A DNA stretch of 64,000 nt from positions 248,001 through 312,000 of the forward strand of contig JANQRS010000061.1 in assembly GCA_028284445.1 (NCBI GenBank). The letters are read 5' to 3'. A program made the position numbers and the translations under genes. Below, in pieces: positions 50,813 through 58,794 of this stretch. Under the pieces are notes generated by a model. It did no database searches and was not told the origin of the DNA. It saw only the letters and a list, made by a program, of their open reading frames with translations. The DNA comes from Calditrichia bacterium (GTDB taxonomy: Bacteria > Calditrichota > Calditrichia > RBG-13-44-9 > J075). How positions within the stretch are numbered: position 1 is the first letter of the stretch; every line of letters starts with the position of its first letter.

Positions 50813-51271
50813 ATGATTATCATTTCTGCAATGTCTTACAGTCGGGTCATCGGCAGCGGCGATGGCATGCCCTGGAATGTTCCCGAAGAATATCAGCAGT
50901 TCCTCAATTTTGTCGACGGTCAGAGTATCATTATGGGACGACGTTCATTCGAGATCTTTGGCCCTGACCTCACAACCACCAACAATATTGTTATTAGCCG
51001 CTCCGCAAGCAAACTCCCCAATGCAGTGGTTTTTTCCGATCTGAAAACCGCTGTAGAACACGTAAAGAAACTTGGTAAAACGGTTTTCAGTGCCGGTGGT
51101 GGCAGCATTTACAAGCAAACCATTCCCCTGGCAGATACGATGTATTTGTCTTTCATCAAGGGTGAATTTACCGGAGATACCTATTTCCCGGAATTTGACG
51201 AAGCTCAGTGGCGCGTCAGCAAACGAGAAGATCATCCGGCTTTCGAATTCGTAGTATATAATAGAAAGTGA
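50813..51271 (+). CDS. folA: Dihydrofolate reductase
   Basis: A 152-residue DHFR starting MIIISAMSYSRVIGSGDGMP, with the NADPH/folate segments PWNVPEEYQQFLNFV, IIMGRRSFEIFG and VFSAGGGSIYKQTIPLADTMYLS. It reduces dihydrofolate to tetrahydrofolate with NADPH. The usual acid (Asp/Glu near residue 27) is represented by Glu in PEEYQQF. ATG 50813 is chosen by the conserved start; the frame opens 99 bases upstream at 50714. It lies 11 bases before the DUF5996 gene, so they form a pair. Confidence 0.9.
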   Translation: MIIISAMSYSRVIGSGDGMPWNVPEEYQQFLNFVDGQSIIMGRRSFEIFGPDLTTTNNIVISRSASKLPNAVVFSDLKTAVEHVKKLGKTVFSAGGGSIYKQTIPLADTMYLSFIKGEFTGDTYFPEFDEAQWRVSKREDHPAFEFVVYNRK

Positions 51272-51282
51272 GGTAATTGAAA

Positions 51283-52167
51283 ATGAGCAATATCAATTCC
51301 GCTTTGTCAGAATGGCAATCCCTTCACATTACGGATATGCCTTCTCTGGCTGATACGCGTGCTCAGCTACATCATGCGGTGCAATTACCTTCCGCTGTTG
51401 GCCGCTATATGCTCGCTGCAAAGGAAGACGACAGCCACACCAACCTGGAGTGGGTGCCGGATACTGCCAGCCTTTGCAGCGGAATTTTGCAAGGAGCGCA
51501 AGCAGTACGCGTGGGGATCCGGCTGGCAGATCTGACCTTACTTTTATATGATGAAAATGGAGAACAATTACGAGAATATGCGCTGCATGGCCACACGCAA
51601 ACGGAAGCATTGTTCTGGCTAAGCGCACAGCTCGAGGCGTATGACAATGATACTTCATCACTGACATTGAAGATGCCCTATGATGAAGAAATGCCGGCAC
51701 ACGTCGTCGCTTCAGGTGCTGCATATGATGCCAGCGATAGTGATCGATTTAGTGAATTCACCCGCTATTACGCAAATTTTCACCTTATCCTGGAAGCGGT
51801 CCGCGACCGTTTTGCAAATGCCTCGGCAGTCCGCTGCTGGCCACATCATTTTGATATTGCTACGCTGATTACCACAAAATCTGACCCGGATCCCGAGAAA
51901 GCCGGGACGATTGGTATTGGCCTCTCACCGGGGGATAGTGGATACACGCAGCCTTATGTGTATATTACCCCCTGGCCTTATCCGGATCCAGGGACCCTGG
52001 ATTTGCCGCAATTGCCGAGTGGTGGTATCTGGAATACCGAACATTGGTTCGGCGCAGTCCTAACAGCAGAGAACTTTGTGGCGACGGAAGCTGCTGCCGG
52101 ACAGGGGGAACGGGTTGCGGCATTTATGCAAGAAGCGTTGAAATACATTGAAGGATTGAAAAAATAA
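51283..52167 (+). CDS. DUF5996 family protein
   Basis: About 294 residues. The segment VRCWPHHFDIATLITTK with later GIGLSPGDSGYTQPYVYIT and PWPYPDP is the pattern I associate with the DUF5996 family. A pair of His residues (PHHFD) could bind a metal. No signal peptide, no TM helix. ATG 51283 follows a GAGG site; TTG 51277 is also in frame. It follows folA closely, but no functional link is evident. Function unknown. Confidence 0.78.
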   Translation: MSNINSALSEWQSLHITDMPSLADTRAQLHHAVQLPSAVGRYMLAAKEDDSHTNLEWVPDTASLCSGILQGAQAVRVGIRLADLTLLLYDENGEQLREYALHGHTQTEALFWLSAQLEAYDNDTSSLTLKMPYDEEMPAHVVASGAAYDASDSDRFSEFTRYYANFHLILEAVRDRFANASAVRCWPHHFDIATLITTKSDPDPEKAGTIGIGLSPGDSGYTQPYVYITPWPYPDPGTLDLPQLPSGGIWNTEHWFGAVLTAENFVATEAAAGQGERVAAFMQEALKYIEGLKK

Positions 52168-52170
52168 ATA

Positions 52171-52301
52171 CCAAATTCCAACAGGAAAAATTCCAACAGG
52201 AAATTTGCAAAAGTCAGGAGCTATCGCAGAAAGAGTAGATTTGTCGTGAGGGCTTTGGAATTTGGGTTTTGTGATTTGGAATTTTTCCTGTTGGAATTTG
52301 G
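52171..52301. repeat. 131-bp element with perfect 26-bp inverted repeats
   Basis: The arms at 52171-52196 and 52276-52301 (CCAAATTCCAACAGGAAAAA and 6 more bases, and the exact complement) flank 79 bases. The left arm occurs again at 47002-47027. It begins 3 bases after the DUF5996 stop codon and carries no ORF. Confidence 0.88.
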
Positions 52302-52370
52302 AGATTCTAAAGCCCGATCCGTACTATCAACTCACACCTAACACCTATCACTTCATCGCTCGGAGAGACT

Positions 52371-53987
52371 ATGAAAAAAAAGATCGCTATTTACAAATGG
52401 GATGCCCTTGAAGACCGAAAACCTGCCTATGCCCTGGTTCGGGATACAGATTTGGTGCTTGTTCGCTATGATGATGAGGTATCGGTACTTTTTGGACGCT
52501 GCTTGCATCGTGGGGCGTTGATGGCAGATGGCCACGTTCGCGGTAATAACCTGATTTGCGGCGTGCATGACTGGGACTATCGCCTCGATAGCGGCATCAG
52601 TGAATACAATAATCACGAGGTACTGCACAAATTCACGGCAGTGGTTGAAAATGGCAAGGTATGGATTGATGAGGCTGAGATTGAAGAATTTGAAGCCGAT
52701 TCGCCAATGGCCATTGATCGGGATGGCTACCTGGGGCTTTACGAGGCAACGCACGGAGATGAGGCAGAACCGAAAACCGCTGAAATTCACCGTTTTGCAA
52801 AACATGGACTGGAACTGGACGGGCATCACGGGCCGGTTTCCTCCATGGGAGTTGGTTCTCATCTCTTACCGAAATGGGATGATATCCAGATCCTTCCGGC
52901 ACAGTTGGCCCGCCTGCCGCATCTTGAGGATAAGGAGGTTGGCACAGAAGTGGTCATTGGTCCGAATGCAAAGAAGCCGCTTACCCTGAAAATTCCGCTT
53001 TTCGTATCGGACATGAGCTTTGGTGCGCTATCAGAAGAATCAAAGATCGCCCTGGCGCGCGGCGCAGAAATGGCCGGCACCGGTATTTGTTCGGGAGAAG
53101 GGGGTATGCTGCCTGAAGAGCAGGAAGAGAATAGCCGCTACTTCTACGAATTGGCCTCAGCCAAATTTGGCTACGAATTGGAGTTGATGTCGAAGGTGCA
53201 GGCCTTCCACTTTAAAGGTGGACAGGGCGCAAAAACCGGCACCGGCGGTCACCTGCCGGGTCATAAGAACATCGGTAAGATCAGCCAGGTGCGGAAGATT
53301 GCGGAAGGCACAGCAGCCATTTCACCGCCACGCTTTACCGATTTAACGTCTGAAGATGATCTGTGTGACTTTTCCGATGAGATTCGTGACTTTACCGGTG
53401 GTATTCCTATTGGCTATAAGCTCTCTGCCAACCATATCGAAGAAGATATTGATGCGGCCATCCGCGTTGGCGTCGACTACATTATACTCGATGGCCGCGG
53501 TGGCGCAACCGGTGCTGCACCGCTCATTTTCCGTGATCACATTTCAGTGCCTACCATTCCCGCCTTGGCGCGTGCGAGAAAGCATTTGGACCGTCGCGGA
53601 CGCCAGGATATTTCACTGGTCATCACCGGCGGGTTGCGTACTGCTGCGGATTTCATCAAGGCATTGGCACTGGGTGCCGATGCAATTGCCGTATCCAATG
53701 CCGCCATTCAGGCCATCGGCTGTCAAGCGATGCGTGCCTGTCACACCAATAACTGCCCGGTAGGGATTGCCACTCAGCAGGAGCATTTGCGTAAGCGGCT
53801 CGACATTCAACTGTCTGCCTTACGACTAAAACGCTTCTTTGAGGCTACAGTTGAATTGATGCAGGTGATGGCGCGTGCCTGTTCGCATGATCATTTGAAT
53901 CAATTCTGCCAGGATGATCTTACGACATTCAATCGCGATATGGCCTATCTGACCGGAATCAAGTACGGTGGGGTGGTGCCGCTATAG
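52371..53987 (+). CDS. Rieske ferredoxin-glutamate synthase-like fusion
   Basis: A 538-residue fusion. Residues 1-100 form a Rieske domain with Cys44-x-His46 and Cys63-x-x-His66 (CLHRG... ICGVHDWDY) that binds a 2Fe-2S cluster. Residues 130-538 are a GltB-type FMN/TIM-barrel domain: SDMSFGALSEESK, GTGICSGEGG, GAKTGTGGHLPGHK, LDGRGGATGAAP and CQAMRACHTNNCPVGI (3Fe-4S ligands). There is no amidotransferase domain, so ammonia or another donor would be used. Probably an amidase-free glutamate synthase-like flavoenzyme that takes electrons through the Rieske centre. CGGAGAG precedes the ATG. Confidence 0.93.
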   Translation: MKKKIAIYKWDALEDRKPAYALVRDTDLVLVRYDDEVSVLFGRCLHRGALMADGHVRGNNLICGVHDWDYRLDSGISEYNNHEVLHKFTAVVENGKVWIDEAEIEEFEADSPMAIDRDGYLGLYEATHGDEAEPKTAEIHRFAKHGLELDGHHGPVSSMGVGSHLLPKWDDIQILPAQLARLPHLEDKEVGTEVVIGPNAKKPLTLKIPLFVSDMSFGALSEESKIALARGAEMAGTGICSGEGGMLPEEQEENSRYFYELASAKFGYELELMSKVQAFHFKGGQGAKTGTGGHLPGHKNIGKISQVRKIAEGTAAISPPRFTDLTSEDDLCDFSDEIRDFTGGIPIGYKLSANHIEEDIDAAIRVGVDYIILDGRGGATGAAPLIFRDHISVPTIPALARARKHLDRRGRQDISLVITGGLRTAADFIKALALGADAIAVSNAAIQAIGCQAMRACHTNNCPVGIATQQEHLRKRLDIQLSALRLKRFFEATVELMQVMARACSHDHLNQFCQDDLTTFNRDMAYLTGIKYGGVVPL

Positions 53988-54000
53988 TCGGAATTGGTCG

Positions 54001-54092
54001 CGCGGCAGAGCCGCATACCGGATCTTGTCACGAAGCTCTGCCGCGGGAAGATCGGATGCCATTACTCTCGGTACGCAGCGGAGTTGCGTACC
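54001..54092. terminator. Paired hairpins between convergent genes
   Basis: CGCGGCAGAGC (54001-54011) pairs with GCTCTGCCGCG (54035-54045), and GGTACGCA (54070-54077) with TGCGTACC (54085-54092). Lying between the glutamate synthase-like and M20 peptidase stops, they may act as a two-way terminator. No T-run is present. Confidence 0.5.
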
Positions 54093-54096
54093 GGTC

Positions 54097-55554
54097 TTAT
54101 TTGCCCATGAATCGATAATAGAATTCAATCATGCGCCGGTAGTTATCGACGGCAATCCGCTCGTTCACGCCATGAATTCTTTTCAGATCATCGCCGTTGA
54201 GCAGCATTGGCGAAAAGCGATAGATATCATCTGCAACTTCTGCGAAGTGGCGGCTGTCTGTGGCGGCAACCACCAGTGATGGAGACACCACCATCTGCGG
54301 TGCTGAAAAGACTGTGCGAAGCGTCGTGCTGATGGCATGAAAGGTTTCAGAGTCGCTGTTGGAAACCGGGGCCGGTTCCTCGGCAACTCCGTGCCGGGTA
54401 ACGGTCACCGAAGGGTCGTCAACAATCTGCCGGACGTAATTGATGACGTCGTCGGATGTCTCGCCTGGCAAAATTCTGAAGTTGACAACCGCGCTGGCTT
54501 TGTCCGGTAGAACATTGTCTTTAATCCCGCTTGAAAACATGGTCGGTGCGGTGGTGGTACGGATATTGGCGTTAAGACTAGCGGTTTGACTGAGGGCCCC
54601 AACCATGACCGGTTCCAGCAGCCACAGATTGCCTAAAACAAGCCGCTGGCTAAACGGCAATTGATCACCCAATTTGCGAAACAGCGGTTCAACATAAGCT
54701 AAATTTGCCGGAAAGGGATTCTCCTGCAGACGGGTTATCGCTCTGCTTAATCGGCCTACCGCTGTGAGTGGCGGTGGCATCGATGAATGACCACCGGTGC
54801 CTTGTACTGTCATTTCAACGCTGATATATCCTTTCTCGGAAATGCCGATCAAGGCAAATGGTTCTTCTATGCCGGGAACAACATTCTCGACCACGGCGCT
54901 CCCTTCATCCAGGACAAATGCCAGACGAATATTCTGTTCTGCAAACATGCTGGCCATTGCTACCGCGCCGAATGCGCCGCCGACTTCTTCATCATGACCA
55001 AATCCCAGGTAGAGCGTGCGTTGCGGTTGTACACCATCTGCCAGCAGCATCTCCGTTGCTTCCAGGATGCCCATGAGGCACATCTTGTCATCGAGGGTGC
55101 CGCGCCCCTGGATAAAGCCGTTGGAAATTTCTCCGCTGAATGGCGGAAAATCCCACTCGTCGCGACTTGCATCATTCACCGGCACAACATCCTGGTGAGC
55201 AAGCATTAATCCTGGCCTTAGTGAAGCGTCCTTGCCCTCCCATTTGTATAGCAACGACAAACCATTAATCACTTCCAGTTTGAGCTCTTCATGAACCAGC
55301 GGAAATGCTTCGCGTAAGAAGGCATGAAATGCCCCAAACACTGCCTTGTCCACCCATGCCGTATCGGCATTTGACACGGTCGGATAGCGAACGGCCTGAG
55401 CAAGTCGCGCCGGTGCGTCCTCAGTCGCCAGTGAAAGTGCCGAAGAAGTCGTTGCGACTGTCGGCGGGGGCTCGCTGTAGGTGATAGCGCGGAATAACAG
55501 AACAAGAGCCAGGATGGCAACTAAGATGAGAAGGGTTAGAAGCGTTTTTTTCAT
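54097..55554 (-). CDS. M20 family metallopeptidase with N-terminal membrane anchor
   Basis: A 485-residue M20 peptidase. The N-terminus is a hydrophobic anchor (residues 5-25). Zinc ligands and the catalytic acid appear in LMLAHQDVVPVND (His...Asp), FIQGRGTLDDKMCLMG (Asp), FGHDEEVGGAFGAV (Glu-Glu) and the later ATDSRHFAEV (His). The dimerisation-domain segment TVQGTGGHSSMPP is clear. The order and size match PM20D1/carboxypeptidase S-like enzymes that hydrolyse N-acyl amino acids or dipeptides. Likely extracytoplasmic. It converges with the glutamate synthase-like gene. Confidence 0.92.
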   Translation of the reverse strand: MKKTLLTLLILVAILALVLLFRAITYSEPPPTVATTSSALSLATEDAPARLAQAVRYPTVSNADTAWVDKAVFGAFHAFLREAFPLVHEELKLEVINGLSLLYKWEGKDASLRPGLMLAHQDVVPVNDASRDEWDFPPFSGEISNGFIQGRGTLDDKMCLMGILEATEMLLADGVQPQRTLYLGFGHDEEVGGAFGAVAMASMFAEQNIRLAFVLDEGSAVVENVVPGIEEPFALIGISEKGYISVEMTVQGTGGHSSMPPPLTAVGRLSRAITRLQENPFPANLAYVEPLFRKLGDQLPFSQRLVLGNLWLLEPVMVGALSQTASLNANIRTTTAPTMFSSGIKDNVLPDKASAVVNFRILPGETSDDVINYVRQIVDDPSVTVTRHGVAEEPAPVSNSDSETFHAISTTLRTVFSAPQMVVSPSLVVAATDSRHFAEVADDIYRFSPMLLNGDDLKRIHGVNERIAVDNYRRMIEFYYRFMGK

Positions 55555-55694
55555 TCCTGGTCCCCATATTCGGCGGAAGTGTTCGGATTGTCTTTTGAAA
55601 TCTATTACGGCTTACATAACTTCGGTAGCGTTGCTAGCTGCTCAAATATCCGACAAACAAATCATAATTCAAATTCTATCGACGAGGTATTCAC

Positions 55695-56657
55695 GTGAAT
55701 TTTGCCAGCTACCGGTTCATTTCCATGCTCCTGATACCGCTCATGTTTTTCAGTATCCTTTTGGCTGAGGAAAACACAATCACAACGACGCGTTATATTG
55801 CTATTACCTTCGATGATTTACCGCTTGGCGCGTCGCAAGTTGATGTGGAGCGAACCCGGAAGATGACCGAAAAATTGCTTGGTGTGTTGAAGGCGCATAA
55901 TATCAAGGCACTGGGCTTTGTGAATGAAGAGAAGCTCTATCGCAAGGATACTGTGGATGAACGCATTGATATCCTTCGAATGTGGCTGGATGCCGGGATG
56001 GAGCTCGGTAATCATACCTTCTCACATCCCTCAATTACCCGAATTCCATTGCAAGACTATCAGGATGATGTCATTCGCGGAGAGACCGTAACCCGTATGC
56101 TCCTGGAAGAGGTCGGGGATAGTCTGAAGTATTTTCGCCATCCCTTTTTGCGTACCGGTTTGACAATGGATGTCAAGTTGGCTTTTGAGGAATTCCTGGC
56201 GAAGCGTAATTACATTATTTCGCCGGTGACCATCGAGAATTGGGACTATGTATATGCTCAGATCTACCGGAAAGCCCTGCAAGCCGGGAATCAGGAACGC
56301 ATGGAAAAAACCGCCAGGGCCTACCTGGAATTCACCGAGCAAATGTTCGAGTTCTTCGAATCTGCTTCTCGACAAATTCTTGGCTACGATATGAAGCATA
56401 CCCTGCTGTTGCACGCTAACGAGATCAATGCCGACTACATGGATGAAATGGTTGATATGATGATAAAACGCGGATATCAATTTATTTCGCAAGGGGAAGC
56501 CCTTGAAGATCCTGCCTATGCCCGCGAGGACAAATATGTGGGGCCCGCTGGTGTACAATGGCTTTTCCGCTGGGATTTCAGCAGCGGTGATAAAAAGGTC
56601 GACTGGAAAACGGAGCCGACACCGCCGGAATATATCATGCAGTGGTACCGGGAATAA
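55695..56657 (+). CDS. Polysaccharide deacetylase (NodB-like)
   Basis: A 320-residue exported carbohydrate esterase of family 4 type. A signal peptide (residues 1-25) is followed by YIAITFDDLPLG (motif 1 with the metal and catalytic Asp residues), GNHTFSHPS (motif 2, His ligands), FRHPFLRTG (motif 3) and TLLLHANEINADY (motif 5-like His). The GTG 55695 start has GAGG spaced correctly. Possible roles are deacetylation of peptidoglycan or exopolysaccharide. It is convergent with the BRCT-protein gene, with no bases between. Confidence 0.9.
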   Translation: MNFASYRFISMLLIPLMFFSILLAEENTITTTRYIAITFDDLPLGASQVDVERTRKMTEKLLGVLKAHNIKALGFVNEEKLYRKDTVDERIDILRMWLDAGMELGNHTFSHPSITRIPLQDYQDDVIRGETVTRMLLEEVGDSLKYFRHPFLRTGLTMDVKLAFEEFLAKRNYIISPVTIENWDYVYAQIYRKALQAGNQERMEKTARAYLEFTEQMFEFFESASRQILGYDMKHTLLLHANEINADYMDEMVDMMIKRGYQFISQGEALEDPAYAREDKYVGPAGVQWLFRWDFSSGDKKVDWKTEPTPPEYIMQWYRE

Positions 56658-57779
56658 TTACGTCCAAACCCTATGTATCATAAAGCCAACCAGGCGCTTG
56701 GTCTTTTTGTCGATTCCGCCGACCAGGTGCCAGGCGTCGACGCTGTTTTCGATGGGCTTGTCCTGAATGAGCATAACCAGTGGGCTTTCGACAAAATGCG
56801 TCACGGTGTTCATTAGTGAAGCACCGGAGATATAGGTTCCCTCGCCGGAAGCATAGAATTCCCAGGCGAAGAAATCCGGCTTGTAAAATCGGTAGTATCC
56901 CGGATTCTGGGCCATCATCAGAAGCGATTCAAAACCGTCAACTGTATCTGCAAGCGCACTATCCGGGTAGCTATAATTTGCTACCGTTAAGTGCATCCGC
57001 AGTCTCCCGTGGCGGCGTGCCCAGGCCAGCAGAGCATCCTTGCCATTCTCTTTGTCGGTTTCGATGTCGATAATTTCTTGAAAACCATCACCCTCATTCG
57101 AAAACACAGTAATATCCAGATTTGCATCAATGATACTTTGGATCCATGCGGGCAACGTTTCCGGAAGGTTGGTCGGGAAATTCAGAATCTCTTTTTCGCT
57201 GATGGCTGAAATGCCCATTTCTCCAGCCTTAGCCACTTCTTCATCAGTCTCCTCGCCGACAATTAGTATGTCAACATCATTTGACAACTCATCCGCGATG
57301 TCGACTTCCAATTTTTCAAGGTAATAGCCCAGATCTTCACGCTCCCCAAATTCGAATTTGCCGGCAAGCACTGCTGTCTTACCGCTGTGGTCAAATGATT
57401 GATACCTGCTATTGGTTTGCGATGGCTGTTTATGCGGTTTCTCCTGAACTGTTTTTGGCGGGGGAGGGGCAGCGGTTTTTTTGACCGCTGCTTTTGTTGG
57501 CTTGGATGCCAACAGAGCCTCGATCTTACGTTGAGGCTGGCTGGCTGCATACCAATAACGGTCACCCAGCAATTCCTTAAACAATGCCGGATTTAGCTGG
57601 CGTGTTTCCTCAGACAGTGCCTTGACTTCTACTGTGATTTTGGCTTCGATGCCGGAGACGACGCCCTGGTGATCGAAGTTGGGAATACGATCAGCCGCAT
57701 CGTTTGCGTTTAGAATATCGCTAAGCAAAAGGTTGATGGTGCGAAGTCGTTTTCGATCCTTCTCTGAAATGTGCTGCAT
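56658..57779 (-). CDS. BRCT-domain protein with unassigned C-terminal domain
   Basis: About 373 residues from ATG 57779 (GGGAGGAAAC ribosome site; the frame runs back to 57869 across palindrome copy 7, so the extension is not real). Residues 1-100 are helical, then a Pro/Lys linker (AAPPPPKTVQEKPHKQ), a BRCT-like domain (about residues 130-200: GKTAVLAGKFEFGE... DVDILIVGEETDEEVAKAG... GISAISEKEIL) and a C-terminal domain of unknown kind (about 205-373). BRCT modules like this occur in DNA ligase and replication factors; the C-terminal domain has no motif I recognise. A role in DNA metabolism is possible but unproven. Confidence 0.75.
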   Translation of the reverse strand: MQHISEKDRKRLRTINLLLSDILNANDAADRIPNFDHQGVVSGIEAKITVEVKALSEETRQLNPALFKELLGDRYWYAASQPQRKIEALLASKPTKAAVKKTAAPPPPKTVQEKPHKQPSQTNSRYQSFDHSGKTAVLAGKFEFGEREDLGYYLEKLEVDIADELSNDVDILIVGEETDEEVAKAGEMGISAISEKEILNFPTNLPETLPAWIQSIIDANLDITVFSNEGDGFQEIIDIETDKENGKDALLAWARRHGRLRMHLTVANYSYPDSALADTVDGFESLLMMAQNPGYYRFYKPDFFAWEFYASGEGTYISGASLMNTVTHFVESPLVMLIQDKPIENSVDAWHLVGGIDKKTKRLVGFMIHRVWT

Positions 57780-57825
57780 GTTTCCTCCCGCGAATCCGTG
57801 TGCGATCCATATGTCGTAGTGCAAG

Positions 57826-57864
57826 ATCCCCCCTCTATCTCCCCCGGGGGGAGATAGAGGGGAT
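57826..57864. repeat. 39-bp palindrome (family copy 7)
   Basis: Arms ATCCCCCCTCTATCTCC against GGAGATAGAGGGGAT with one unpaired C, centre CCCCGGGG. It starts 47 bases before the BRCT-protein ATG on that gene's upstream side. Confidence 0.88.
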
Positions 57865-57896
57865 GGCATCTGAATTCAACTGAGATGTGACCATCT

Positions 57897-58649
57897 TTAC
57901 TTCTGCACTTTTGAAAACGGGCCGTCAGCCCAATATAGCGTCAGTTCTGTGCGCTTCAGATACTCATCAAAAATGGGCCAAAAATCTTCCGCCTCACCGA
58001 CATCGCGAAATTCGTCGAAGGTCTCGGTAGAGAGAATCACCTTCAGATTTTTTCCGCGCTGCGGCAGCTCTATTTTCATTGGCGGCTTTTGAACAAACTC
58101 GTATGAGAATTCGCTGAGATCTGCTTCGGAGCTCAGGAAGTCGCTGAGCGTTAGCTCCGGGATGACTTCCGTGGTGATTTCGCGCCATTGGCGATCTTCG
58201 AGGCGATAAAAGGCAAAGTCGGTGGTTTCGCAACACATATCCGATTCATGAATCGCCACTGCAACCATGCGCCGCCCATCTGATTGCTGGAAGTAGGTGA
58301 TCTCGTAGGTATAACTAAACCCGTCGGTGTCGCTGTGGAATTTGATATAGCCATTGCGGTAATCCAGGGTATCCAGTCGCCACAGCGTGCTGTCAACGAT
58401 ACCAGTCTCAAGTAAATTCTGCCGCTTTTCCGGCAAAAATGGCAATAATCCCCAGGAGCCTTGCGGCGCGGCGCTTTCAAATGCTGCATCGGGCAAGAGC
58501 AAGAAGTAACTCTTGATGTTAAATGGTTGTTTCAGGGATTCAAACAAGGCTGCATCGACAGTCATGGTATTGGTAGAATCCACGTCTTGTGAATTACCAT
58601 TGCAGAACATCAGCATTAAGCATAAGCAGAATAGCGACAGGAATTTCAT
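57897..58649 (-). CDS. Secreted hypothetical protein
   Basis: A 250-residue protein with an N-terminal hydrophobic stretch (residues 2-17, LCLMLMFCNGNS) that is a signal peptide, possibly a lipoprotein signal with Cys16. The mature part has no motif I recognise; the segments around ETTDFAFYRLEDRQWREIT and YFQQSDGRRMVAVAI suggest a beta-rich fold. It lies upstream of the BRCT gene on the same strand. Function unknown. Confidence 0.7.
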   Translation of the reverse strand: MKFLSLFCLCLMLMFCNGNSQDVDSTNTMTVDAALFESLKQPFNIKSYFLLLPDAAFESAAPQGSWGLLPFLPEKRQNLLETGIVDSTLWRLDTLDYRNGYIKFHSDTDGFSYTYEITYFQQSDGRRMVAVAIHESDMCCETTDFAFYRLEDRQWREITTEVIPELTLSDFLSSEADLSEFSYEFVQKPPMKIELPQRGKNLKVILSTETFDEFRDVGEAEDFWPIFDEYLKRTELTLYWADGPFSKVQK

Positions 58650-58794
58650 TCTAAATCAGCTCCGGGTCGTTGCGGTGAATAGATACTCATCTTGTCAGGA
58701 CGGGTAATTTGCCGGAAGGTCCAGCGACCGGCTATGAAGGGAGGTTACGAAAATTCGAGGAATTTCTCAACGAGGGGAATGGGAATAGTGCCGC

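Noticed and set aside
54787..55209. A 140-codon plus-strand frame within the M20 peptidase gene
   Set aside because: It is antisense to the metal-binding region of the peptidase and has no independent support.
57780..57869. N-terminal extension of the BRCT protein to 57869
   Set aside because: The extra 30 codons run through palindrome copy 7, while ATG 57779 has an excellent ribosome site.
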